Positions 7,231 through 13,712 of a stretch of DNA of 19,997 nucleotides are shown here, piece by piece. The notes below the pieces were generated by a model. It was not told the DNA's origin and did not search any database. It saw nothing but the letters and a program-made list of their open reading frames with translations. The position numbers were made by a program, and so were the translations under genes. The stretch is from the NCBI RefSeq assembly GCF_934643405.1, contig NZ_CAKUCL010000126.1, forward strand, positions 1 to 19,997. The letters run 5' to 3'. Numbering within the stretch: the first letter of the stretch is position 1; each line of letters begins with the position of its first letter. This DNA comes from an uncultured Actinoplanes sp. Lineage in GTDB: Bacteria; Actinomycetota; Actinomycetes; Mycobacteriales; Micromonosporaceae.

Positions 7231-7488
7231 TCACACTATCCATCCCGGCCCCGCCTGACCACACCACCGCCACCTGTGGACATGACCGCAACCGGCACGG
7301 TGCCCACCCGGCCCGGGTGCGCAAGCCGCCCGGAGCAACAACAGCGCGGCAGCCACCCCGCCCCAGCAGGAGGTGAACGCCGACCCCAGCCAGGCACTCA
7401 GCCGGGAGTGACCATAGACCCAAGCCGCAGCTTGATCCCGACCGTCCCAGCGCAACGGAGCCCCAACGACCAGCAGGCGGCCCCTCAC
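7231..7488 (-). CDS. Small hypothetical membrane protein, coupled to the Gfo/Idh gene
   Basis: 85 residues. The GTG at 7488-7486 overlaps the TGA (7487-7485) of the upstream oxidoreductase gene as GTGA, the same arrangement as real couplings elsewhere in this window. The protein has a basic start (MRGRLLVVGAPLRWDGRDQA), then one hydrophobic stretch (about 36-56, containing GGVAAALLLLRAA) that fits a membrane segment, then a short tail rich in Gly, His, Trp and Cys. I do not recognise the family. The promoter of the next gene (7233-7261) lies inside its last codons. The overlap and membrane segment favour a real gene, but the Cys/Trp-rich tail is untypical, so it may be a decaying or spurious ORF. 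Confidence 0.45.
   Translation of the reverse strand: MRGRLLVVGAPLRWDGRDQAAAWVYGHSRLSAWLGSAFTSCWGGVAAALLLLRAACAPGPGGHRAGCGHVHRWRWCGQAGPGWIV
7233..7261 (-). promoter_or_regulatory. Sigma-70-type promoter of the PF04672-type methyltransferase gene
   Basis: On the minus strand, TGGTCA (7261-7256) and TAGTGT (7238-7233) stand 17 bases apart. The predicted transcription start near 7226 is about 3 bases before ATG 7223 and 24 bases before ATG 7202. Both a nearly leaderless start and a start using the GGGGTGGG site are therefore possible. Confidence 0.5.
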
Positions 7489-8456
7489 CGGAGCCGGCCA
7501 TCGCCGGACACGACCGTACGCCCCGAGTCAGCCGCCTCCTCGATGGCCTGACCGACCGCATGGTCGTGGGCCGCCTCCGCCAGCGGATACGGCGCCGGCC
7601 CCTCGCCCCGGACCCAGGCCACCGTGCGGTCCAGCATCGAACCCACGGCGATCTCGTCGTCGTTCAGACGCTTCCCCACGTACGGGTTCCGATAGACCAC
7701 CTCACCGCGAAAGGCGATGTGAGTGGTGTCGTTCCCGTGCTCGCCGGGCTGGTGACCGGCGTGCCGGCGGACGAACCCGGCGTCGCCTGCCAGTTCGCCC
7801 CGGCTGCCCCGCACCACGAGCCGCCGGAAACGCAGCTGGTTGCGGGTCTGGTTGCTGGTGAAGTCGTACAGCCCCGACCGGCCACGGCCGAGATCCAGCA
7901 TGGCCAGCGTGGTGGTCGCCGGATGCGGTGCCGGGTCGTCCGTCCAGCCGCCGCGCCGCAACGGATTCACCAGGGGCGCCACATGGCGGGTGGCCCGCAC
8001 GGTGACCGGACCGATCGGCACGTCCAGATAGCCGCGCATCAACGAGACGGCGTGATGCAGCTGTGTCGAGGAGACGTGCACGTGAAACGGCGTACCGATG
8101 GCTCCGGACCGCACCGCCGCGAGCCGCGCCGCGTGCGACGGCATCAGCCGATACTGCTCGGCGACCTGGATGCGGTCCGCGTGCGGCCACAACGGACGGA
8201 CGTCGAGGCCGGGCGGTGTCTCGGACAGCACCGGCACACCCCGCGAGACCGCCGCGAGCACGATACCCACGTTGACCGTCGGCGGCACGGCGGTGACGAC
8301 GAAATCCGGCCGGACGGCGGTGAGGCATTCGTCCAGCGAACCGAAGGCCGCGGCCGGGACGCAGGTCACGCCGTCGAGCAGTTCGCCCAGCCGCCGGTAG
8401 GCAGCGGCCCGCCAGCCCCGGCCCACCAGCGCGAAGGTGGCTAGCCGAGAAGCCAA
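7485..8456 (-). CDS. Gfo/Idh/MocA-family oxidoreductase with a shortened nucleotide-binding domain
   Basis: 323 residues. TTG 8456 is used because GAAGGA (8464-8469) lies 7 bases upstream. VGRGWRAAAY (11-20) is the first strand-turn-helix of the Rossmann domain. RPDFVVTAVPPTVN, GVPVLSETPPG and VQ/IQVAEQYRLMP-type blocks follow, with H-containing catalytic-region motifs THLYHAVSL-like (here TQLHHAVSLMRG) and VVYRNPYVGKRLNDDEIAV in the second domain. Oddity: after the first helix (GELLDGV, 24-30) the sequence goes straight to TCVPAAAFGSLDECL. The second strand and helix, including the residue that binds the cofactor ribose, are missing (about 25-30 residues compared with what I know of the family). 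A second short gap may lie near GELAGDAGFVRRH. The reading frame is intact, so the protein may be made but be unable to bind NAD(P) normally. Confidence 0.78.
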   Translation of the reverse strand: MASRLATFALVGRGWRAAAYRRLGELLDGVTCVPAAAFGSLDECLTAVRPDFVVTAVPPTVNVGIVLAAVSRGVPVLSETPPGLDVRPLWPHADRIQVAEQYRLMPSHAARLAAVRSGAIGTPFHVHVSSTQLHHAVSLMRGYLDVPIGPVTVRATRHVAPLVNPLRRGGWTDDPAPHPATTTLAMLDLGRGRSGLYDFTSNQTRNQLRFRRLVVRGSRGELAGDAGFVRRHAGHQPGEHGNDTTHIAFRGEVVYRNPYVGKRLNDDEIAVGSMLDRTVAWVRGEGPAPYPLAEAAHDHAVGQAIEEAADSGRTVVSGDGRLR

Positions 8457-8661
8457 GTTCGAGTCCTTCGGGTCGCCGAGGCGGTGCAGCCCGGATCGAG
8501 CACGGCCCCGGGGTCACCACGCTTGAGGGCCGCGGCGAGCAGGATGCCGCCGCTGCCGGGAAGGCATGCGCTCGGCAGCACACCCTGCGTCCGCCGTGAT
8601 CGGGTCCCGGGCCGGCCCACCCCCCACTCTGGTGTCTGTCGATGCCCGCCGGCGCCGGCGT
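8457..8661. other. Intergenic stretch with a possible coding remnant
   Basis: This 205-base gap lies between the DUF72 stop and the oxidoreductase start. One minus-strand frame between about 8576 and 8480 reads LPGSGGILLAAALKRGD and DPGAVLDPGC with strong G/C third positions, as if it were a leftover piece of a gene, but it has no start and I cannot name a family. A palindrome GCCGGCGCCGGC (8648-8659) lies just beyond the DUF72 stop but has no loop, so it is a poor terminator. Confidence 0.25.
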
Positions 8662-9492
8662 TCAGAACAGCGTCGCGGGACCGACCGGCTCGGGGTCGGG
8701 CAGCGGCTCCAGGCCCGGCACCCGGGCGCGCACCTCGTCGTGGAAGCGCCGGGCCAGGGTGGGCGCGGTCGCGTTGTCCGGGGTGTGCACGAAGATGGTC
8801 GGCGACCGGCCCTCGCGCAGCCAGGCGGCGGCCTGCCCGACCCAGCGCTGCCAGCCCTCGACCGTCCGGGCGTCGTCGTCGCGGCCCAGGTAGCGCACGA
8901 TCGGACGGTCGGTCAGCGCGCGCGTCCGCAGCGGCATGCGCGGCTTGTTGGTCCACGCGTCCCGCTCGGCGGCGCTGGTCGGCGGGCCGCTGAAGAACGC
9001 GGTGGTGTCGAACGGGATCCACTCGGCGCCGGCGGCGGTCAGGACGTCCTCGAGGGCGGCCGGCTCGGTGAAGAAGGCTCGGTGGCGCACCTCCACGGCG
9101 TACCGGAAAGGGGTGGGCATGGCCCGCAGGAAGCGCGAGAGGACCGGCAGATCGCTGGGGCCGAAGCTGCCGGGCAGCTGGATCCACAGGGCTTCGGTGC
9201 GGTTGCCGAGCGGCTCGATCGCGTCCAGGAAGATCCGCAGCTCCTCCCCCGCGCCGGCCAGGCGACGCTCGTGGGTGATCACCCGGGGGAGCTTGACCAC
9301 GATCCGGAAGTTCTCGTCGGTCTGGGCGGCCCAGGTGGCGACGGTGTCGCGCGCGGGCGTGGCGTAGAACGTGGTGTTGCCCTCGACCGCGTTGCACCAG
9401 CCCGCGTACCAGCGCAGGCGTTCCTGGGACGGCCGGGACCAGCCCGGCCAGGCGCGGTGGCTCCACATGGCGCAACCGACATGAAGGCGCAT
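8662..9492 (-). CDS. DUF72 (YecE-like) family protein
   Basis: 276 residues from ATG 9492. The N-terminus (RLHVGCAMWSHRAWPGW, then YAGWCNAVEGNTTFYATP) is the DUF72 pattern GtsGW....W....lp......YA..F..vE.NsTFY..p. KLPRVITHE, WIQLPGSFGP, RYAVEVRH and PIVRYLGRDD follow in the family's order. DUF72 proteins adopt a TIM-barrel-like fold resembling sugar isomerases/endonuclease IV, but no reaction is established for most of them. The length is normal. The minus-strand TACCGT at 9504-9499 lies 6 bases before the ATG and no ribosome site is present, so the mRNA is probably leaderless. It is divergent from the methyltransferase gene, with 68 bases between the two starts. Confidence 0.9.
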   Translation of the reverse strand: MRLHVGCAMWSHRAWPGWSRPSQERLRWYAGWCNAVEGNTTFYATPARDTVATWAAQTDENFRIVVKLPRVITHERRLAGAGEELRIFLDAIEPLGNRTEALWIQLPGSFGPSDLPVLSRFLRAMPTPFRYAVEVRHRAFFTEPAALEDVLTAAGAEWIPFDTTAFFSGPPTSAAERDAWTNKPRMPLRTRALTDRPIVRYLGRDDDARTVEGWQRWVGQAAAWLREGRSPTIFVHTPDNATAPTLARRFHDEVRARVPGLEPLPDPEPVGPATLF

Positions 9493-9498
9493 TCCCGT

Positions 9499-9504
9499 AC
9501 GGTA
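9499..9504 (-). promoter_or_regulatory. Candidate leaderless -10 box for the DUF72 gene
   Basis: Minus-strand TACCGT fits TANNNT and is separated from ATG 9492 by exactly 6 bases. No Shine-Dalgarno sequence is present and no strong -35 box is seen. Confidence 0.45.
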
Positions 9505-9560
9505 TAGGCCGCCGATAAATCGATGGACGGTACCCGTTACCGATCACGAGGATCATCGGG

Positions 9561-10292
9561 ATGTGGCAGAACGACATGTGGGACGCCGAGACGGCTCGGT
9601 CGTACGACTCGCCCGGTACCGGGATGTTCGCCCAATCGGTGCTCGGGCCGACCGTCGACCGGCTCGCCTCGCTGGCCTCGGGGGGACGGGCGCTGGAATT
9701 CGCCATCGGGACCGGACGGGTGGCCGTGCCTCTGCGGTCCCGCGGCGTGCCGGTCACCGGCATCGACTCGTCGGCGCCGATGGTCGCGGTCCTGCGCACC
9801 AAGGCCACCGACGAGGAGATCCCGGTGGTGGTCGGCGACATGGCTTCGGTCCGCGTGCCCGGGTCGTTCTCGCTGGTCTATCTGGTGTACAACACGATCG
9901 CCAATCTGCTGACCCAGGCGGAGCAGGTCGCCTGCTTCCGCAACGCGGCCCGGCATCTGGAGCCGGGCGGGCGGTTCGTGATCGAGCTGTGGGTGCCGGA
10001 ACTGCGCAAGTTGCCGCCCGGCCAGACGGCGACCGTTTTCACCTCGTCGCCCGGATATGTCGGGCTGGACACCTATGACGTGGTCGACCAGCAGGTGGTG
10101 TCGCATCACTTCCGTTTCGACGACAGCCGCGTGGCGCGGCTGACCCGCACGCCGCACCGGTACATCTGGCCGGCCGAGCTCGATCTGATGGGCGCGCTGG
10201 CGGGCTTCGCGCTGGAGTCGCGGCACGCGGACTGGTCGGGTTCGCCGTTCACCGGTGAGTCCCGTTCGCACGTCTCGGTCTATCGCCGCTGA
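9561..10292 (+). CDS. Class I SAM-dependent methyltransferase
   Basis: 243 residues from ATG 9561, with GAGGA at 9548-9552 placed 8 bases upstream. ALEFAIGTGRVAVPL (44-58) is motif I with the G-x-G-x-G-like loop, GIDSSAPMV (67-75) is the acidic motif II that binds the SAM ribose, and VVVGDMASV (89-97) is motif III. SLVYLVYNTIANLL and HLEPGGRFVIELWVP complete the Methyltransf_25-like core. The last 90 residues form a beta-rich cap (HHFRFDDSRVARLTRTPHRY) seen in small-molecule methyltransferases of actinomycetes. The acceptor is unknown. The stop overlaps the stop of the opposing ATP-grasp gene by 13 bases. Confidence 0.88.
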   Translation: MWQNDMWDAETARSYDSPGTGMFAQSVLGPTVDRLASLASGGRALEFAIGTGRVAVPLRSRGVPVTGIDSSAPMVAVLRTKATDEEIPVVVGDMASVRVPGSFSLVYLVYNTIANLLTQAEQVACFRNAARHLEPGGRFVIELWVPELRKLPPGQTATVFTSSPGYVGLDTYDVVDQQVVSHHFRFDDSRVARLTRTPHRYIWPAELDLMGALAGFALESRHADWSGSPFTGESRSHVSVYRR

Positions 10293-11119
10293 CCGCTCAG
10301 CGCGCGGAGGCGGCGGCCCAGCGCCTCGGCGGCCACGGCGTAGACGTCCGCCCGGGCGTGCAGATTGGCGCCCTCCAGGCCGGGCGACGAATTGATCTCC
10401 AGCACCTCGTAGCCGCCGGCGGCGGGGACCAGGTCCACGCCCACCAGGAAGCCGTCCACCGCGTTCGCTGCGGCCACCGCCAGTTCCGCCACCGGCGCCA
10501 GGTCGGCCGGGGCGGAGCGGCCGCCGGAGTCCAGATTGTTGATCGGCAGGGCTCCGGCCACGCGGGTGGCGGGGATCCGGTGAATAGCGGCGATCGCCTC
10601 GCCGTCGCACACCAGAACTCGCACGTGGGTCCGGGGATCGGAGGTGATCTCCGGTTGGGCGAGGTACGCCTCGTCGGCGGTGAACATCGAGCCGGGCGTG
10701 ACCGCGCGAATGCCGCGGCCACCCGCGCCGAAGCAGGGTTTCACCACGGTCCGCGGGGTGCCCAGGGCGGGGATCAGATTGTCCGGGACCAGGAGCCGGG
10801 TGGGTACGGTCGGCAGGCCCACGGATCGCAGATGCCGGTACGTCGCCCATTTGTCGCTGCAGAGCTCGATGCACCGCCCCGGATTGATCAGCCGGTATCG
10901 CTCGGACAGCGCCTCGATCAGCGGGCGGCACGGCGGATAAAGATTCTCCGAAACGCGCCACAGGACCGCGTCCACATCGTCCGGCAAACGGTCGGCCTGG
11001 ACCGATCCCAAACGGATCGGGACATATTCCAGACCGGCGTCGGTCAATGGCGTGCGGAACGGGTGCTCGCCCTGTGCCCAGGCATCGAAACGGCTTATCA
11101 CGCCGACGCGCGGTCTCAC
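10280..11119 (-). CDS. RimK-like ATP-grasp ligase
   Basis: 279 residues. GTG 11119 is chosen for the GGAGGG site (11124-11129) 4 bases upstream; an earlier GTG at 11146 would overlap a probable -10 box (TAGGGT, 11150-11145). The N-terminal pre-ATP-grasp domain begins RPRVGVISRFD, and the linker INPGRCIELCSDKWATYRHL leads into the grasp domain. TVVKPCFGAGGRGIRAV is the ATP-binding loop. GVDLVP and EINSSPGLEGANLHA carry the Mg-binding acid/Asn pair. The EINSSPGLEG sequence is typical of RimK/LysX-type enzymes, which add amino acids to peptide or protein carboxylates. Whether this one modifies a protein, peptide or small molecule is unknown, and no carrier or precursor-peptide gene is adjacent. 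It may be co-transcribed with the membrane protein gene 57 bases upstream. Confidence 0.87.
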   Translation of the reverse strand: MRPRVGVISRFDAWAQGEHPFRTPLTDAGLEYVPIRLGSVQADRLPDDVDAVLWRVSENLYPPCRPLIEALSERYRLINPGRCIELCSDKWATYRHLRSVGLPTVPTRLLVPDNLIPALGTPRTVVKPCFGAGGRGIRAVTPGSMFTADEAYLAQPEITSDPRTHVRVLVCDGEAIAAIHRIPATRVAGALPINNLDSGGRSAPADLAPVAELAVAAANAVDGFLVGVDLVPAAGGYEVLEINSSPGLEGANLHARADVYAVAAEALGRRLRALSGQRR

Positions 11120-11176
11120 GGCACCCTCCAGAACGGCCCACCACACCCTACCGCAGGCCGGCCCGCCGGAGGGGCG

Positions 11177-11797
11177 TCATGATCGGGGCGGCGGCGGCCG
11201 CAGAGCCGACATCTCGCGCGACAGCGAGCGGATGCGCGTGGTCAGCTCGGACTGCACCGACGGGTCGAGCTGGCGCGCCGCCACCAGCGCCCGCAGGTCG
11301 CGCCGGGTCCGGAAGGCGCGAAAGGAGGCACCCGGCTTGATCGACCGCCGCATCGCCACCACACAGAGAGCCAGCTCGGGCTTGTTGTCGAACAGGAACC
11401 GGCCGCCCAGGTGTGCGGCCGCGTCCCGGCGCAGCGGCGGCATGCCCCACGCCTCCTGGCGGTGCGGCCGGCAGCTGCGGTGGGTCCGGTTCAGCAACAG
11501 CGAATACGCATCCCCGACCTCGCGCGAATACAACAGCAGGAATGCCCGGTAATGACCCAGTTCGATGAACGAGTCGCTGATCATCCCGGCCATGCGTTCC
11601 CGGGTCTCCGGCGCGGAATCGGCACGCCGGGCGATCCGGAAAGGCAGTTCCTCGTAGCGCCGCACGGCCTGCAGGGCATCGGCGTAAAGGCGGATCTTGT
11701 CGTCGCGCCGCTTCCATCGTTGGGTCGAGAGATAGCCGCTCACGGCGGTGAGGGCCGCGATCAGAGCGGCTATCAGCGTCGCGGTGGGGGGATTCAC
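11177..11797 (-). CDS. Membrane-anchored hypothetical protein
   Basis: 206 residues from GTG 11797, which has GGAG (11805-11808) 7 bases upstream. The longer frame to 11887 would place a Cys/Pro-rich tail before the membrane segment and run across the promoter, so it is rejected. The protein begins with one hydrophobic helix (VNPPTATLIAALIAALTAV, about 5-22) followed by a basic, probably cytoplasmic, helix (STQRWKRRDDKIRLYADALQ). The rest is mainly charged and helical, with LGHYRAFLLLYSREVGDAYS and a C-terminal Arg/Pro-rich end. I do not recognise a family. The layout (single N-terminal membrane helix, helical cytoplasmic body) resembles many uncharacterised actinobacterial proteins. It is divergent from the GAF-LuxR regulator and lies upstream of the ATP-grasp gene. 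Confidence 0.75.
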   Translation of the reverse strand: MNPPTATLIAALIAALTAVSGYLSTQRWKRRDDKIRLYADALQAVRRYEELPFRIARRADSAPETRERMAGMISDSFIELGHYRAFLLLYSREVGDAYSLLLNRTHRSCRPHRQEAWGMPPLRRDAAAHLGGRFLFDNKPELALCVVAMRRSIKPGASFRAFRTRRDLRALVAARQLDPSVQSELTTRIRSLSREMSALRPPPPRS

Positions 11798-11842
11798 GCA
11801 CCGACTCCATTCCCTGCACGACCGGGGGGCGCAGGTACCTGG

Positions 11843-11871
11843 ATTACAAGGCCAGGGCAGCGGTCCCGCAA
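11843..11871 (-). promoter_or_regulatory. Candidate promoter of the membrane-anchored hypothetical gene
   Basis: On the minus strand, TTGCGG (11871-11866) and TGTAAT (11848-11843) are 17 bases apart. The predicted start is near 11836, giving a leader of about 39 bases with GGAG before GTG 11797. An inverted repeat at 11864-11878 covers the -35 box. Confidence 0.38.
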
Positions 11872-11878
11872 TACGGGA
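11864..11878. promoter_or_regulatory. Inverted repeat TCCCG-N5-CGGGA, possible operator
   Basis: Perfect 5-base arms flank CAATA. The repeat overlaps the -35 box of the leftward promoter and lies 46 bases before the -35 box of the rightward GAF-LuxR promoter. This position suits a regulator acting in the divergent region, perhaps the GAF-LuxR protein itself (inference). Confidence 0.32.
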
Positions 11879-11923
11879 AGCGAACATCCCACCAAAGAAG
11901 GAGCCGGCGGCGACCCGCAGAAG

Positions 11924-11952
11924 TTGTCACCGTCACATCCGGAACCTAGGTT
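11924..11952 (+). promoter_or_regulatory. Strong leaderless sigma-70-type promoter of the GAF-LuxR gene
   Basis: TTGTCA (11924-11929, 5 of 6 consensus bases) and TAGGTT (11947-11952, TANNNT) are exactly 17 bases apart. The -10 box ends 6 bases before GTG 11959, so transcription should begin at the start codon. This is the best promoter in the window. Confidence 0.68.
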
Positions 11953-11958
11953 CGAGGG

Positions 11959-12957
11959 GTGTCGCCCGTGTTCCGGCTCGACGAGGCGGTCGCCGACGTG
12001 TACGGCGACCTGCGGCTGGCGCCCGTCCTGCGCCGGCTGCTGCGGCACACGGGCCGCCTGACCGGGTCGACCGCGGGCAGCGTGTCTCTGATCGACGCCG
12101 CGCACGGCAGCTACATGAAGGCCGCCGAGTTCGGCGCCTCCTGCCGGCTGGGCCAGTCCTTCCCGCTGGACGAGGGCGCCACCGGCCGGGCCTTCGACCG
12201 CCGCCGCCCGGTGATCATCCCGGACTACGGCCGCCTGAGGGCCGGCCACCTGGCCCCCACCGATCCCGCCCGCCACGGCCCGGCCGCCGCGGTGCCGATC
12301 TGGTGGCGCGGCGACGTGATCGCCGTGAACGTGGCCTTCGCCGCCGGCTTCTCCACCCGCGACGTCGACGACCTGGAGGCCCTGACCCAGTCGGCGGCCG
12401 CCGCGATCGTCCAGTCCAGCCGGCACGACCCGTCGCTGGCCGGCCGTCTGCGCATCGCCGGCGCGACGGTCACCGAGGCCGGCGTCGCCCGCCCGGTCAC
12501 GCCCGCGGTGGCCCGGGTGGCGAGCGGCCTGGTGGCCGACGCCGCGCGCCGCTCCCTGCGGGTGGCGATCGTCTACCGCCGCCACGGCCTGCGCCTGCTG
12601 GTCCAGGACGAGTCGGGTGCCCCCTCGGCCGGCATGGACCCGCTCGGCATGGGCGCCGGGACCTGGGAGGAGCTGTCCCGCTTGGCGGGCGGCGGCCTCA
12701 CCGTCGAGCACGTACGGGGATGGGGCGTGCTCGTGCGCGCCGACCTGCCCTACGCCGAGACGCCCTTCACCACCCGCGAGGCCGAGGTCCTGGAACTGCT
12801 GCGCCGCGGCCTGACCTACCGCGAGATGGCGACCGGGCTGGCCGTCTCCCCCAAGACGGTGGAGAAGCACGTGGCCGCCATCCTGCGCAAGACCGGCACG
12901 TCCAACCGGACGGCCGCGGTCGTGACCGCCCTCGGCAAGGGCTGGCTGACCCCCTGA
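11959..12957 (+). CDS. GAF-domain LuxR-type transcriptional regulator
   Basis: 332 residues, GTG start on a probable leaderless transcript. The N-terminal half is a GAF domain (about 15-155) with SVSLIDAAHGSYMKAAEFG, LGQSFPLDEGATGRAFDRRR and AVPIWWRGDVIAVNVAF, the usual strand-helix blocks of a small-ligand or redox sensor. A linker region (about 160-265) follows. The C-terminal LuxR helix-turn-helix starts near 270 (FTTREAEVLELL, YREMATGLAVSPKTVEKHV, AILRKTGTSNRTAAV) and is complete. There is no receiver domain or phosphorylatable Asp, so it probably responds to a ligand and not to a histidine kinase. It is divergent from the membrane protein/ATP-grasp pair, which may be its targets (inference). 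It ends one base from the stop codon of the convergent protease gene. Confidence 0.88.
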   Translation: MSPVFRLDEAVADVYGDLRLAPVLRRLLRHTGRLTGSTAGSVSLIDAAHGSYMKAAEFGASCRLGQSFPLDEGATGRAFDRRRPVIIPDYGRLRAGHLAPTDPARHGPAAAVPIWWRGDVIAVNVAFAAGFSTRDVDDLEALTQSAAAAIVQSSRHDPSLAGRLRIAGATVTEAGVARPVTPAVARVASGLVADAARRSLRVAIVYRRHGLRLLVQDESGAPSAGMDPLGMGAGTWEELSRLAGGGLTVEHVRGWGVLVRADLPYAETPFTTREAEVLELLRRGLTYREMATGLAVSPKTVEKHVAAILRKTGTSNRTAAVVTALGKGWLTP

Positions 12958-12958
12958 C

Positions 12959-13633
12959 TCAGACGCCGGCGACCGAGCGGATCCACGACCTGTTGTAGGC
13001 GACGCTCCCGTAGTACTGGCGGCTCTGGCCGTCCGCGGTCGACGCGACCCCGACCTGGGCGCCGTTGTAGACCTGCGGACCGCCCGAGTCGCCGCGCCAC
13101 GCGTTGCCGTTGATCGCGGTGCTGCCGATCGCCCGTCCGCCGTAGGCGTCGGTCTGGCTGGTCGACGTGACCCGTACGGTCGCCGTCTTCAGCGTCGTGG
13201 ACGCGCCGCACCCGCTGTAGCAGGTCATGCCCCAGCCGTAGATCGAGTTCGTCGAGTTCACCGGCGGGTACGCGCCGGACAGCGGCATGTACGACGTGGT
13301 GACCGGGCTGCTCAGCCGCATCAGGGCCAGGTCGTTGCTGGTCGAGGTGCTGCTGACGGTACGGGTGGTGCCGCCCGACGTGCGGTTCACGCTCCCGACC
13401 CGCACGGACATGGTGCCGCTGATGCAGTGCCGCGCGGTGAGCACGTAACTGGCCGCGATGATCGTGCCCGAGCAGGTGAAGCTGCCGTTGCTGAACACGG
13501 CGGCGGCCCACGGCGCGGACGAGACGGTGCTGCCGCCGATGATGGAGTCGGGGTCCTTCGGTGCGGCACCGGCCGCGGCCGGAACCGCCAGCACGGTCCC
13601 CAGGGCGAGAGCGACGACGAGGCGGATACGCAT
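12959..13633 (-). CDS. Secreted chymotrypsin-fold (S1) serine protease
   Basis: 224 residues from ATG 13633, with AAAGGT (13641-13646) 7 bases upstream; the longer frame to 13702 would bury the signal peptide. MRIRLVVALALGTVLAVPAA and the following AGA form a Sec signal peptide, with a short propeptide before IIGGSTV, the new N-terminus after activation. The catalytic triad is H69 (LTARHC), D101 (SNDLALMRL) and S183 (GDSGGP). C54/C70 form the usual His-loop disulfide and C138/C142 may form another. Position 177, six residues before the Ser, is Asn where trypsin has Asp, and the Cys normally next to GDSGGP is Trp179-Arg180. Trypsin-like Lys/Arg specificity is therefore not expected. The mature enzyme of about 190 residues is short, like secreted actinomycete proteases. 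Nothing around it shows a target. Confidence 0.9.
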   Translation of the reverse strand: MRIRLVVALALGTVLAVPAAAGAAPKDPDSIIGGSTVSSAPWAAAVFSNGSFTCSGTIIAASYVLTARHCISGTMSVRVGSVNRTSGGTTRTVSSTSTSNDLALMRLSSPVTTSYMPLSGAYPPVNSTNSIYGWGMTCYSGCGASTTLKTATVRVTSTSQTDAYGGRAIGSTAINGNAWRGDSGGPQVYNGAQVGVASTADGQSRQYYGSVAYNRSWIRSVAGV

Positions 13634-13660
13634 GTCGGGCACCTTTCGAAGAGGTCGAAT

Positions 13661-13670
13661 GCATCGATGC
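13661..13670. promoter_or_regulatory. Palindrome GCATCGATGC flanked by TCGA, possible operator for the protease gene
   Basis: A perfect 10-base palindrome lies 28 bases upstream of the protease start, with TCGA on both sides (13655-13658 and 13673-13676). The nearly symmetrical arrangement between the protease start and the end of the next gene suggests a regulator site. No -10 box could be placed with confidence. Confidence 0.35.
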
Positions 13671-13712
13671 TCGTCGAAACAGCGCCGCGCCACCAAGCCC
13701 ACTTCACACCTA

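Noticed and set aside
8648..8659. GCCGGCGCCGGC palindrome after the DUF72 stop as a terminator
   Set aside because: It has no loop and no U-run, and such GC palindromes are common by chance in this base composition.
9561..11119. ATP-grasp plus methyltransferase as a graspetide-type peptide biosynthesis locus
   Set aside because: The ATP-grasp enzyme has RimK/LysX-type motifs, the methyltransferase is convergent and not co-transcribed, and no small precursor peptide with repeated Thr/Asp/Glu core motifs is nearby.
11794..12870. 358-codon minus-strand frame opposite the GAF-LuxR gene
   Set aside because: The plus-strand protein has a full LuxR helix-turn-helix and a strong promoter; the antisense frame has no recognisable domain.
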